The notes beneath the pieces were generated by a model. It ran no database searches. It had not been told where the DNA came from and worked only from the letters and a program-made list of their open reading frames with translations. Below are positions 1 to 5,807 of a DNA stretch of 6,162 bases, piece by piece. Position numbers and translations under genes: made by a program. Each line of letters begins with the position of its first letter. The stretch's first letter is position 1. This DNA is from Gammaproteobacteria bacterium (GTDB taxonomy: Bacteria; Pseudomonadota; Gammaproteobacteria; Pseudomonadales; Halomonadaceae): NCBI GenBank assembly GCA_023485185.1, contig JAMCZP010000165.1, forward strand, positions 1 to 6,162. Reading direction: 5' to 3'.

Positions 1-498
1 GATATTCCCAAGTCCAACGTTCACTACTACTTCTCCACCAAAAAAGCCTTGTATCAGGATGTATTGCTGGAGCTTTTGGAGGTTTGGAAACAGGATGCGC
101 TCTGTTTTGAGCTCTACGATGACCCCCGCGTGGTACTCTCCACCTACATTCGCGCCAAGATGAACCACTCCCGCAACCGCGCCAACGGCTCAAAAGTTTG
201 GGCGGCCGAAGTCATGCAGGGTGCGCCGATCCTTAAAGAGCGCTTGCGCGATAACCTTTACGAATGGGCCAAGCTCAAAGAGTCGAAAATTCGTGAGTGG
301 GTCGATTCTGGTCAAATCAACCCTGTCGAGCCTTCCTACCTGCTCTATATGATCTGGGCCTCCACCCAGCACTACGCCGATTTTGACTACCAAATCTGCC
401 TGCTCAACGACGATCAACCCCTCGACGATCTACAGTTTGAAAAAGCTGTTCAATCGGTGACTTCGGTGATTTTGCGTGGGATTGGGCTCACGGCTTAG
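1..498 (+). CDS. RutR-like TetR-family transcriptional regulator, C-terminal part (5' end outside window)
   Basis: The reading frame is open from base 1 to the TAG at 496-498, giving 165 visible codons. It enters at the end of the TetR DNA-binding domain: the visible start (DIPKSNVHYYF..K..LY) is the recognition helix and the tail of the helix-turn-helix. The rest is the ligand-binding domain of the RutR/YcdC type, with the hallmark stretches MQGAPIL, WVDSGQINPVEP and MIWASTQHYADFDYQ, all recalled from E. coli RutR. RutR proteins respond to pyrimidines and control pyrimidine and related nitrogen catabolism; the ligand here is unknown. It converges on the minus-strand catabolic operon at the right, a plausible but unproven target. 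The last 26 codons are duplicated in diverged form at 2035-2110. Family assignment is firm; strict orthology to rutR is not. Confidence 0.88.
   Translation, partial: DIPKSNVHYYFSTKKALYQDVLLELLEVWKQDALCFELYDDPRVVLSTYIRAKMNHSRNRANGSKVWAAEVMQGAPILKERLRDNLYEWAKLKESKIREWVDSGQINPVEPSYLLYMIWASTQHYADFDYQICLLNDDQPLDDLQFEKAVQSVTSVILRGIGLTA
421..498 (+). repeat. Direct repeat copy A: functional 3' end of the regulator gene
   Basis: These 78 bases are the last 26 codons, stop included, of the TetR/RutR-like gene. They match 2035-2110 in direct orientation. The final 48 bases align without gaps at 42 of 48 identities, and all six differences are at third codon positions. Upstream of that, copy B lacks one codon and has one additional G. 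The two copies bracket the AbiE gene pair. Confidence 0.85.
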
Positions 499-512
499 CT
501 GAGTAAAGATGG

Positions 513-555
513 CTTGAAGGCTATTAAGTAGACACCTAGACTATGGTTATATAGT
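513..555 (+). promoter_or_regulatory. Candidate promoter of the abiE operon
   Basis: Two overlapping sigma70-like possibilities are visible. The first is TTGAAG (514-519), 17 bases, then TAGACT (537-542), each element matching four of six consensus bases. The second is TAGACA (529-534), 15 bases, then TATAGT (550-555), each five of six but with short spacing. Both overlap the palindrome at 525-570, so a protein bound there would occlude either promoter. The start site cannot be decided by eye, and the second choice would give an almost leaderless mRNA. Confidence 0.4.
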
Positions 556-570
556 TTAGGTGTCTACTTA
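525..570. promoter_or_regulatory. Long palindrome abutting the abiEi start: probable autoregulatory operator
   Basis: Arms 525-538 (TAAGTAGACACCTA) and 557-570 (TAGGTGTCTACTTA) are perfect 14-base inverted repeats. After one mismatch (539/556, G opposite T) the symmetry resumes with ACTAT (540-544) and ATAGT (551-555) around a 6-base centre (545-550). The right arm contains the only Shine-Dalgarno-like sequence (AGGTG, 558-562) and ends on the A of the ATG at 570. AbiEi antitoxins of the studied streptococcal system repress their own operon by binding inverted repeats in the promoter, so an AbiEi operator is the best reading. In a transcript starting upstream, the same bases would form a hairpin hiding the ribosome binding site. 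No T tract follows, so it is not a typical terminator. Confidence 0.7.
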
Positions 571-1109
571 TGGATCAAATGCTCGCTCGCCACCGTTTAG
601 ATGCTTGGGATCGCCAGGGGCGTACTATCTTCACATTGCGAGATCTTGCAAAACTGTTCCATGAAGATAGCCCGAAAACGCTGCAAGAGGGCGTGAACCG
701 CCTCCGTCGCCATGGGGTACTTGAGGGTGTTGCGCGGGGTATCTATCACTATGCGCTATCTCGAACCCCAGACGCCTATCGGCTGGAGCGTATCGCTCGT
801 GCCATGCGGCGCGGCGAATACAACTATGTTTCTTTAGAGTCTGCTTTATCTGAATACGGCGCCATCTCACAAATCCCAGTCGATCGACTGACCGTGATGA
901 CAACCGGCCGAAAGGGAACCTATCGAACGCCTTATGGCACCATTGAGTTTACCCACACAAGCCGTCCAATCACTGAATTGATGGAGCGCATGAAGGACAT
1001 TGGCCGCCCTCTCAAGATCGCGACGCCGGAAGCCGCCTGGGCTGACCTTAAACGCGTAGGGCGAAATACCCATATGGTCGATGTTGAGGTGTTGAATGAA
1101 CCGAATTGA
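570..1109 (+). CDS. abiEi: AbiEi-family antitoxin / transcriptional repressor (type IV toxin-antitoxin)
   Basis: The product has 179 residues. The N-terminal part (about 1-60) looks like a winged helix-turn-helix: FTLRDLAKLF, then KTLQEGVNRLRRHGVLEGV and the wing RGIYHYAL. The C-terminal part (about 70-175) has the family stretches NYVSLESALSEYGAISQIP, TVMTTGRKGTYRTPYG.IEFTHT and IATPEAAWADL. In the known AbiE systems this partner represses the operon through the winged helix and neutralises the AbiEii toxin without a stable complex (type IV). It overlaps the toxin gene by 14 bases, as expected for a co-translated pair. The ATG at 570 directly abuts a palindrome; an in-frame ATG at 579 is the alternative start. 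Upstream lies only the 3' end of an unrelated regulator gene, so the pair forms its own transcription unit. Family call strong; activity inferred. Confidence 0.85.
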   Translation: MDQMLARHRLDAWDRQGRTIFTLRDLAKLFHEDSPKTLQEGVNRLRRHGVLEGVARGIYHYALSRTPDAYRLERIARAMRRGEYNYVSLESALSEYGAISQIPVDRLTVMTTGRKGTYRTPYGTIEFTHTSRPITELMERMKDIGRPLKIATPEAAWADLKRVGRNTHMVDVEVLNEPN

Positions 1110-2028
1110 GCCTGGGGATTATGAAAAGCTAGTGGCGAAAGCTATGGAGGATCCGGCGCGTAAAGCGATGCGCCCAGTGATTGAAAAGGAACTGCTCCAC
1201 TTCGATATTCTATATGCCCTTGATAAAGAAGGCTTACTCGACGCATTGACGTTCCAGGGCGGGACTTGCTTGCGACTTTGCCGGGGATCGCCCAGATTTA
1301 GTGAAGACCTTGATTTTGTGGGAGACCGAGACTTCAAACGCGAAGACTTTACGCGGATCAAAGAGTGTATTGAAGAGTACGTTAGTCGCCGCTATCGCCT
1401 TGAGGTGACGGTGAAAGCGCCGAGAGAGCTCAAAGACGATCCTCGATACGCCGATGTACGTGTCGATAAGTGGCAGGTTGCCGTCGTAACCGCACCCATG
1501 CGGCCAGACGTTCCAAAGCAGCGAATCAAGTTGGAAGTCGCAAACATTCCTGCTTATACCCGTGAGGCTCATGCCATCCAGATTAACTATCCTTTTCTGC
1601 CTGATGGGTACAGTGATCTTTTGGTGGTCACTGAAAGTAACGATGAGATCATGGCGGACAAGCTCGTCTCGTTAGTGAACACGAAAAAGTATGTACGCCA
1701 CCGGGACATCTGGGATCTGCAGTGGTTAAAACAGCAGGGCGCAACACTCAATCTTGATTTGCTCCAGCGCAAACTCACGGATTATAGCGTTGAGAGATAC
1801 TCTACCGAGGCTCGCGGCATGATTGAGCGGCTGCCAAGTATCATTTCAGGTGCTGGCTTCTACTCAGAAATGACGCGATTTCTACCCTCGGACACGTTAG
1901 CACGAACGCTGGAGAATCCGCGATTTGCTGACTTTCTATCGCGAGAACTCGCAACGTTGCTTGGTTCGGTTGTAGCAACCTTGGACGGGCCTGATCCAAA
2001 TACACCGCCTCCTGAGTTTAAGCTTTGA
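1096..2028 (+). CDS. abiEii: AbiEii-family nucleotidyltransferase toxin (type IV toxin-antitoxin, abortive infection)
   Basis: The product has 310 residues, the usual size for this family. It carries the DNA polymerase beta-like nucleotidyltransferase motifs of AbiEii: GGTCLR (55-60) followed by PRFSEDLDF (66-74) with the metal-binding pair D71 and D73; IKLEV with E147 as likely third acid; EIMADK (184-189); and RHRDIWDL (201-208) with R203, D204 and D207. None of the key residues is missing, so the enzyme looks active. Family members are GTP-binding nucleotidyltransferases, and relatives such as mycobacterial MenT toxins modify tRNA acceptor ends; the target here is unknown. The ATG at 1096 lies inside the antitoxin gene, preceded by GAGG at 1086-1089 with a 6-base spacer. 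The stop is six bases before the orphan regulator fragment. A role in phage defence by growth arrest is inferred from the family. Confidence 0.88.
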   Translation: MNRIEPGDYEKLVAKAMEDPARKAMRPVIEKELLHFDILYALDKEGLLDALTFQGGTCLRLCRGSPRFSEDLDFVGDRDFKREDFTRIKECIEEYVSRRYRLEVTVKAPRELKDDPRYADVRVDKWQVAVVTAPMRPDVPKQRIKLEVANIPAYTREAHAIQINYPFLPDGYSDLLVVTESNDEIMADKLVSLVNTKKYVRHRDIWDLQWLKQQGATLNLDLLQRKLTDYSVERYSTEARGMIERLPSIISGAGFYSEMTRFLPSDTLARTLENPRFADFLSRELATLLGSVVATLDGPDPNTPPPEFKL

Positions 2029-2034
2029 AGCCTC

Positions 2035-2110
2035 CTCGACCTGCCATTCGAAAAAGCCGTTGCAATCGGTCACCTCGGTGATTTTACGCGGGATTGGGCT
2101 GACGGCTTAA
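2035..2110 (+). pseudogene. Orphan 3' end of a RutR-like regulator gene (direct repeat copy B)
   Basis: This fragment matches the last 26 codons of the regulator gene ending at 498. Read in the proper frame after base 2062 it encodes QSVTSVILRGIGLTA and a TAA stop, exactly the same peptide as copy A (TAG stop) but with different synonymous codons. Upstream, LDLPFEKAV corresponds to LDDLQFEKAV, one codon shorter. One extra G at 2062 (GTTGCAA against GTTCAA) breaks the frame, and there is no start codon, so it is a dead remnant. It begins six bases after the toxin stop and ends 41 bases before the Nudix start. It is probably the original regulator 3' end left behind when the AbiE cassette and copy A came in. 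Confidence 0.82.
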
Positions 2111-2151
2111 GTGAACTAAGTGCTCTAACTGATCTGGAAAAGGGGTTAACG

Positions 2152-2607
2152 ATGGACAGTACCGGACAGTCTATTATCGGTGTTGGCGCTATTCTTGTCC
2201 GTCCTGACGGAGCAGTGCTGCTTGGCTACCGCGATAAACCCGGTGAATCGCCAAGCTGGTGTTTGCCGGGTGGACATATTGATGCGGGAGAGTCATTTGA
2301 AGCGGCGGCTGTTCGCGAAATTGCTGAAGAGACGGGTATTTCCGAGTTGCAGCGTACTAAACTGCTGGCGATTACCCAGAACTTGAATAGCGCTGTCTCC
2401 GTAGTGACAGGGGCAGTACTCGCCAATGTGGAGCAGGATGCTGAAGCATCAGTGCTTGAGCCGGAAGTATTTAGTCAATGGCGCTGGTTCAGTCCCGGTG
2501 CGCTCCCCACACCGTTATTCCGGGCCAGCCAGGCGGTACTAGCGTATTGGTTGGGAGAAGCGTCGCCAACCGGGTGGCAGACATACTCCATTGCTCAAGC
2601 AGAGTAA
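2152..2607 (+). CDS. Nudix hydrolase (nucleotide/nucleoside diphosphate-X pyrophosphohydrolase)
   Basis: The product has 151 residues and is a single Nudix domain. The Nudix box GX5EX7REUXEEXGU is complete at residues 41-63: G41, E47, then REIAEETGI at 55-63 with the Mg-binding glutamates E56, E59 and E60. It follows a typical WCLPGG entry strand (36-41). Such enzymes cleave nucleoside diphosphates linked to another group, or oxidised/non-canonical NTPs; the box does not identify the substrate. The ATG at 2152 is preceded by AAAAGGGG (2138-2145) with a 6-base spacer. It starts 41 bases after the orphan regulator end, so in the ancestral layout it probably followed the regulator gene directly. 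It now lies 123 bases behind the toxin gene with no visible terminator between them. Confidence 0.88.
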   Translation: MDSTGQSIIGVGAILVRPDGAVLLGYRDKPGESPSWCLPGGHIDAGESFEAAAVREIAEETGISELQRTKLLAITQNLNSAVSVVTGAVLANVEQDAEASVLEPEVFSQWRWFSPGALPTPLFRASQAVLAYWLGEASPTGWQTYSIAQAE

Positions 2608-2613
2608 GTCTTG

Positions 2614-2787
2614 CTATGTAAAGAGCAGGCTTTCCATCGGTACCGACGTATCAAACTTATGCCGCTTACGCGACAGTAGCGTGCGAAACTTGCGCAGGTT
2701 GTCATCGCCATAGAGCACTCGGTCGCAGAAGCGGTCGTATTCATGCCATTTGCCGTGATCGTCACTGCTGTGATTGCTCGTTGGACG
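2614..2787 (-). pseudogene. Possible remnant of an unrecognised coding frame in the convergent intergenic region
   Basis: Between the convergent Nudix and LysE-type genes, one minus-strand frame is open for 57 codons, from just after a TAA (2788-2790) to a TAG (2614-2616). It has no initiation codon until an ATG near its end. Its composition looks protein-like, for example GKWHEYDRFCDRVLYGDD (residues 12-29) and LLSRKRHKFDTSVPM (37-51), with clustered charged and aromatic residues. I do not recognise the family. It may be the C-terminal stub of a lost gene, or chance. No start, ribosome binding site or upstream gene body supports expression. Confidence 0.3.
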
Positions 2788-2815
2788 TTACACACAAAGA
2801 GTGACCCATAGGCCA

Positions 2816-3442
2816 TCATACTGGCTGCCGTAAGCGTAAAATGGATAGGCCCAATCCGATAAAAGCACTACCCATCAGGCGATTGACCCAGGTCACCCGC
2901 GAGCGACTGCTCAGCCAGCGGGCAAGATGCTTGGCAAGGGTGCCGTAGGTCATCAAGGTGACAAAGGAGAGTGCCATGAAGGTACCTACCATGATGGAGA
3001 ACTGAGGAAGCAAGGCGCGCTGCGTATCCAGAAACTGTGGGAACAGAGCAGTGAAGAACAGGATCGCCTTAGGGTTGCTCATGGCGACCAGTACGCCTTC
3101 ACTGACAGTGCGCCATCTGGGAGTGGGCTTTGCCGGGCTGGTTGAGACTGCAAGGGAGGTCTTGCTACGCCACTGACGAATGCCCAGGTAGATCAAGTAG
3201 GCTGCGCCGCCCAGTTTAAGCAGGTTGAACAGCATTTCCGAAGCGTTCAACACCACCCCCAGCCCCAAGACAGCTGCACTGGCCAGTATGAGCAGGCCAG
3301 TGATATTCCCCAGCGACGAAAGCGCCACGCGCTTGGCTCCTCCTGCCATGCCATTGCGCACCGCGACTAGAAAAGCTGGGCCGGGACTGGCAATGCTGAC
3401 CAGTGCCACGGCAACAAAAAGCAACCAGGTGGAAAGCTGCAT
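2816..3442 (-). CDS. LysE/RhtB-family amino-acid exporter
   Basis: The product has 208 residues, the normal length for this inner-membrane family. Features in order: an N-terminal membrane helix with the SPGP motif (19-22), VRNGMAGG (28-35), two further hydrophobic segments (about 43-65 and 70-88) ending in YLIYLGIRQWRSK, a polar cytoplasmic loop (about 92-112), the hallmark SNPKAILFFTALFPQF (122-137), and two C-terminal membrane segments (about 147-170 and 186-203). Relatives export amino acids such as lysine, threonine or homoserine; the substrate cannot be read from sequence. The ATG has AGGAGA eight bases upstream on its strand. It lies 95 bases downstream of the ureohydrolase gene in the same direction. 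Only a weak -10-like TATAGT (3475-3480), without a good -35, is visible in that gap, so it may be co-transcribed or separately driven. Confidence 0.88.
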   Translation of the reverse strand: MQLSTWLLFVAVALVSIASPGPAFLVAVRNGMAGGAKRVALSSLGNITGLLILASAAVLGLGVVLNASEMLFNLLKLGGAAYLIYLGIRQWRSKTSLAVSTSPAKPTPRWRTVSEGVLVAMSNPKAILFFTALFPQFLDTQRALLPQFSIMVGTFMALSFVTLMTYGTLAKHLARWLSSRSRVTWVNRLMGSAFIGLGLSILRLRQPV

Positions 3443-3537
3443 GGGCGTATCTCCTGACGGGAAAGGGGAGACTCACTATACATTGATCTTAATAGAGAAC
3501 ACCCGTGTAGACGACTCCTTATCAACCATTGGTAAGT

Positions 3538-4524
3538 TTATTGCTTCTCAACGCCGACCTGTTCTGCCATCAAACACAAAAGCTCGTACATAACGGTAGC
3601 GCCAAGCAGGGCCGTGTTACCGCTGGGGTCGAAGGGTGGGGAGACTTCCACTACATCAGCGCCGATAAGCGGTAAACCTCGAAAGCCGCGCACTAGTTGA
3701 AGTGCTTGCAGGCTGGTGAGGCCACCTACTTCAGGGGTGCCGGTGCCAGGGGCAAAGGCGGGGTCGATGCTGTCGATATCGAAGGATAGGTAAACCGGGC
3801 CGCTGCCGACCACGCGGCGTGCTTCCGCGACTGTCGCTTCAATACCCAGCGCATCCACTTCCTCCATAAACATCACCCGCATGCCGCTAGCGTCAGAATA
3901 ATCCCAGCCCTGAGTAGTGTTCTGAGCACCGCGAATACCAATCTGCACCGTGCGTTTGGGGTCAATCAGGCCATGTTCACAGGCAAGCCGGAAGGGACCG
4001 CCGTGGTGAAATTTTGAGCCTTGGAATTCGTCCCAGGTGTCGGTATGAGCATCGATATGGATCAATCCCACCGGGCCATCGGCCGCTAAGCCGCGCAGAA
4101 TCGGGTAGGTAACTGAGTGGTCGCCACCGGCGCTTAGCGGGATAACGCCTGCTCGGCGAATCGCCGAGTAATAAGCGGCAATATCATTGGAGACCTGCTC
4201 AAGGTCGTAGATCGATGAAAAGCGAACGTCGCCTATGTCGGCAATGCGTGCCTGAGCAAAAGGGTCTAGACGTGTGACATGGTGCAGGCTGCGCATCATG
4301 CTCGATTGGTTGCGAATCTCCCGCGGGCCGTGGCGGGTGCCGGGGCGATTGCTCACGCCGCCATCGAACGGAATGCCGACCAGGGCAATATCGAGTTCCT
4401 CTAACGATTCGGCTAGCGGTGCACGCAAGAAGCTGGCTATTTCGCGATAACGTGGCTCCTGGTGCGGCAGGTAGCTTTCGCCGGTGGCGGCATTGCGGCG
4501 AGTGCCGTCGGTGCCCTTGGCCAT
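3538..4524 (-). CDS. Ureohydrolase: agmatinase / guanidinobutyrase-like family protein
   Basis: The product has 328 residues, full length for the arginase/agmatinase superfamily. The binuclear metal ligands are all present: GGDH (H136), DAHTD (D158, H160, D162) and SFDIDSIDP (D249, D251), followed by the signature PAFAPGTGTPE. The C-terminal half (GGLTSLQALQLVRG, ADVVEVSPPFD, NTALLGATVMYELLCL) resembles Pseudomonas guanidinobutyrase more than arginase. The family hydrolyses a guanidino group to urea plus an amine. The usual HGTxF substrate-loop sequence is HGGPF here (174-178), so the substrate may differ from agmatine. The ATG is preceded by AAGGAGAG, which overlaps the stop of the upstream amidohydrolase; the two genes are 10 bases apart and clearly one operon. 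Guanidinobutyrate, guanidinopropionate or another guanidino compound are candidates. Confidence 0.87.
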   Translation of the reverse strand: MAKGTDGTRRNAATGESYLPHQEPRYREIASFLRAPLAESLEELDIALVGIPFDGGVSNRPGTRHGPREIRNQSSMMRSLHHVTRLDPFAQARIADIGDVRFSSIYDLEQVSNDIAAYYSAIRRAGVIPLSAGGDHSVTYPILRGLAADGPVGLIHIDAHTDTWDEFQGSKFHHGGPFRLACEHGLIDPKRTVQIGIRGAQNTTQGWDYSDASGMRVMFMEEVDALGIEATVAEARRVVGSGPVYLSFDIDSIDPAFAPGTGTPEVGGLTSLQALQLVRGFRGLPLIGADVVEVSPPFDPSGNTALLGATVMYELLCLMAEQVGVEKQ

Positions 4525-4534
4525 GTGGCTCTCC

Positions 4535-5689
4535 TTATCGGGTTAAGCTCGCCAGACTGGCGGCCAGTAATTGCGTGCCCGCGACGGCATCATCGAGTTC
4601 GGTATGCTCATCGGGGTGGTGACTCAGACCATCGCGGCAGGGCACAAACAGCATCGCCGTTGGGCAGTGGTTGGCGAGGTGAATCGAATCGTGAAAGGCG
4701 CCCGATACTAATCGCGGTGCCGTAATACCTAGATCATGGGCGGTGTCATCAAGCAGGGCGGTGAGGGTGGCGGGAAACGCCACTGGCTCAACGCGCGATA
4801 GTGATGTCAGTATTGCTTTGCAGCCCGCCCAGGTCTGCTGGGCGAGCTGATTGAATTCGGCTTCCAGCGCTTTTAGCGTCGCTGCTTTGGGGTGGCGTAA
4901 ATCAATAGTGAAGGTGACCTGATCAGGAATGGTGTTCACCGAGCCAGGGCTGACGGCAAACTTGCCAATGGTAAAACGCACGCGGTCTTCGCTATCCCGG
5001 GCGGTCTCCCGTAGCGCTGTTGCCAGCGCACAGGCGCCCTCTAACGCATCGCGGCGCATGGCACGCGGCGTGGTGCCCGCATGGTTGGCGCTTCCCGATA
5101 CGGTGACTTCAAACCAGCTAACGCCTTGAATACCTTCCACGACGCCTGCTGACACACCCTTGCGTTCCAGGATAGGGCCTTGCTCAATATGCAGCTCAAG
5201 AAAGGCATGCATCGGGGTTGCCAAGGGGCGACGGGGAACGCCTGCGGCGTCCAGTTCAGCCAGGCAAGTATCCAAGGCACGTCCCAGGCTGTTGCCGTCG
5301 CTGTCTTCAACTGAGCGCGTTTCATTGAGGCTACGCACGCCGCAAAAGACCGCTGAGCCCGAGGTGCCAGGCGAGAAGCGCGCCCCCTCTTCATTGGTCC
5401 AACTCACCAGCGATAGCGGGCGGCGCGGGTTAAAACCAGCCTGTTTAAGTGCGCGTAGTGCCTCAAGCCCTGCCAGCACGCCCAGCGCACCATCGTACTT
5501 GCCACCCGCCGGTTGGCTATCCAAATGACTGCCCGTGACGACAGGCTCAAGCGCAGGGGCGCTGCCGGGCACATCAAGAAACACGTTGCCGATAGCGTCG
5601 ACGCTTGCCTTGGCACCCAGGGCGCTGGCCTGCTCAATCAGCCAAAGCCGGGCGCGGGTGTCGTTGTCATCAAGCGCTAAACGCGCCAC
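4535..5689 (-). CDS. Zn-dependent hydantoinase/carbamoylase-family amidohydrolase (M20-like), main frame; 5' end disrupted
   Basis: The open frame encodes 384 residues from a GTG at 5687-5689 and carries the full catalytic core of the N-carbamoyl-L-amino acid hydrolase / allantoate amidohydrolase / beta-ureidopropionase family. Putative metal ligands are H55 (GSHLDSQP), D66 (KYDGALG), E101 (TNEEGARF), H167 (LHIEQGP) and H357 (GLSHHPDE). SANHAGTTP (200-208) and GAFHDS (330-335) belong to the lid/dimerisation and active-site regions. These enzymes hydrolyse ureido or carbamoyl groups to amine, CO2 and ammonia. The GTG is not a credible native start: there is no Shine-Dalgarno, and relatives have about 12 conserved residues (a G..xGG-V stretch) before this point. 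The real start, at 5785-5787, is in another frame. Neighbours on both sides are operon-like. Family certain; exact substrate unknown; possibly non-functional. Confidence 0.8.
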   Translation of the reverse strand: MARLALDDNDTRARLWLIEQASALGAKASVDAIGNVFLDVPGSAPALEPVVTGSHLDSQPAGGKYDGALGVLAGLEALRALKQAGFNPRRPLSLVSWTNEEGARFSPGTSGSAVFCGVRSLNETRSVEDSDGNSLGRALDTCLAELDAAGVPRRPLATPMHAFLELHIEQGPILERKGVSAGVVEGIQGVSWFEVTVSGSANHAGTTPRAMRRDALEGACALATALRETARDSEDRVRFTIGKFAVSPGSVNTIPDQVTFTIDLRHPKAATLKALEAEFNQLAQQTWAGCKAILTSLSRVEPVAFPATLTALLDDTAHDLGITAPRLVSGAFHDSIHLANHCPTAMLFVPCRDGLSHHPDEHTELDDAVAGTQLLAASLASLTR

Positions 5690-5787
5690 GCTAAGTCGTT
5701 GGCGAGTCGTTCCGGGTTTACCGCTGCCGCTATCGCCGCTAAATCAATAACGGTCTTGTCGGTTGGATAATGAAGGTGGCTTTCCAT
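5677..5787 (-). pseudogene. Frameshifted N-terminal piece of the amidohydrolase gene
   Basis: From the ATG at 5785-5787 a frame runs 36 codons (MESHLHYPTD ... NPERLANDLAWRV) to a TAG at 5677-5679. NPERLANDLA fits the N-terminal helix of hydantoinase/carbamoylase-family enzymes, where (G)ERLW..L precedes the conserved core. The main frame begins with VARLALDDND, which should come about 12 residues later, so those residues are missing. Relinking the frames needs an insertion of 1 mod 3 bases; roughly 37 would restore both spacing and frame. The N-terminal piece keeps its own ribosome binding site, showing it is the authentic start of the gene that ends at 4535. Confidence 0.75.
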
Positions 5788-5791
5788 CAGG

Positions 5792-5799
5792 CTCTCCCT
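5792..5799 (-). promoter_or_regulatory. Ribosome binding site marking the original amidohydrolase start
   Basis: On the minus strand AGGGAGAG lies here, with GGAG (5794-5797) six bases before the ATG at 5785-5787. It falls in the 20-base gap after the DUF1989 gene stop. No comparable site precedes the GTG at 5689, so translation should enter the short broken frame. Confidence 0.7.
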
Positions 5800-5807
5800 A
5801 GAGGCTT

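Noticed and set aside
525..570. Palindrome as a rho-independent terminator of the regulator gene
   Set aside because: The stem is not GC-rich at its base and is followed by ATGGATCAAATG, not a T tract; it runs directly into the antitoxin start, so an operator fits better.
1234..1572. 112-codon minus-strand frame
   Set aside because: Antisense shadow of the well-supported AbiEii gene with no motif of its own.
499..2034. Insertion sequence, integron cassette or CRISPR array carrying the AbiE genes
   Set aside because: No transposase, integrase, terminal inverted repeats or spaced short repeats are visible; the only flanking repeats are the diverged regulator gene ends.
2637..2646. TCGGTACCGA palindrome as a terminator between the convergent genes
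   Set aside because: A ten-base palindrome without loop or T run; most likely chance.
2595..2819. 74-codon minus-strand frame in the convergent gap, opposite the end of the Nudix gene
   Set aside because: Its translation is rich in Thr, Ala, Met and Ser with no recognisable motif and it overlaps the ends of both flanking genes; another minus-strand frame in the same stretch looks more protein-like.
3225..3593. 122-codon plus-strand frame across the start of the exporter gene
   Set aside because: It is antisense to a clear LysE/RhtB gene and the end of the ureohydrolase, has no ribosome binding site, and its sequence is low-quality.
5160..5528. 122-codon plus-strand frame
   Set aside because: Antisense to the amidohydrolase core; its Ser/Arg/Ala-rich composition is typical of a GC-rich opposite-strand shadow.
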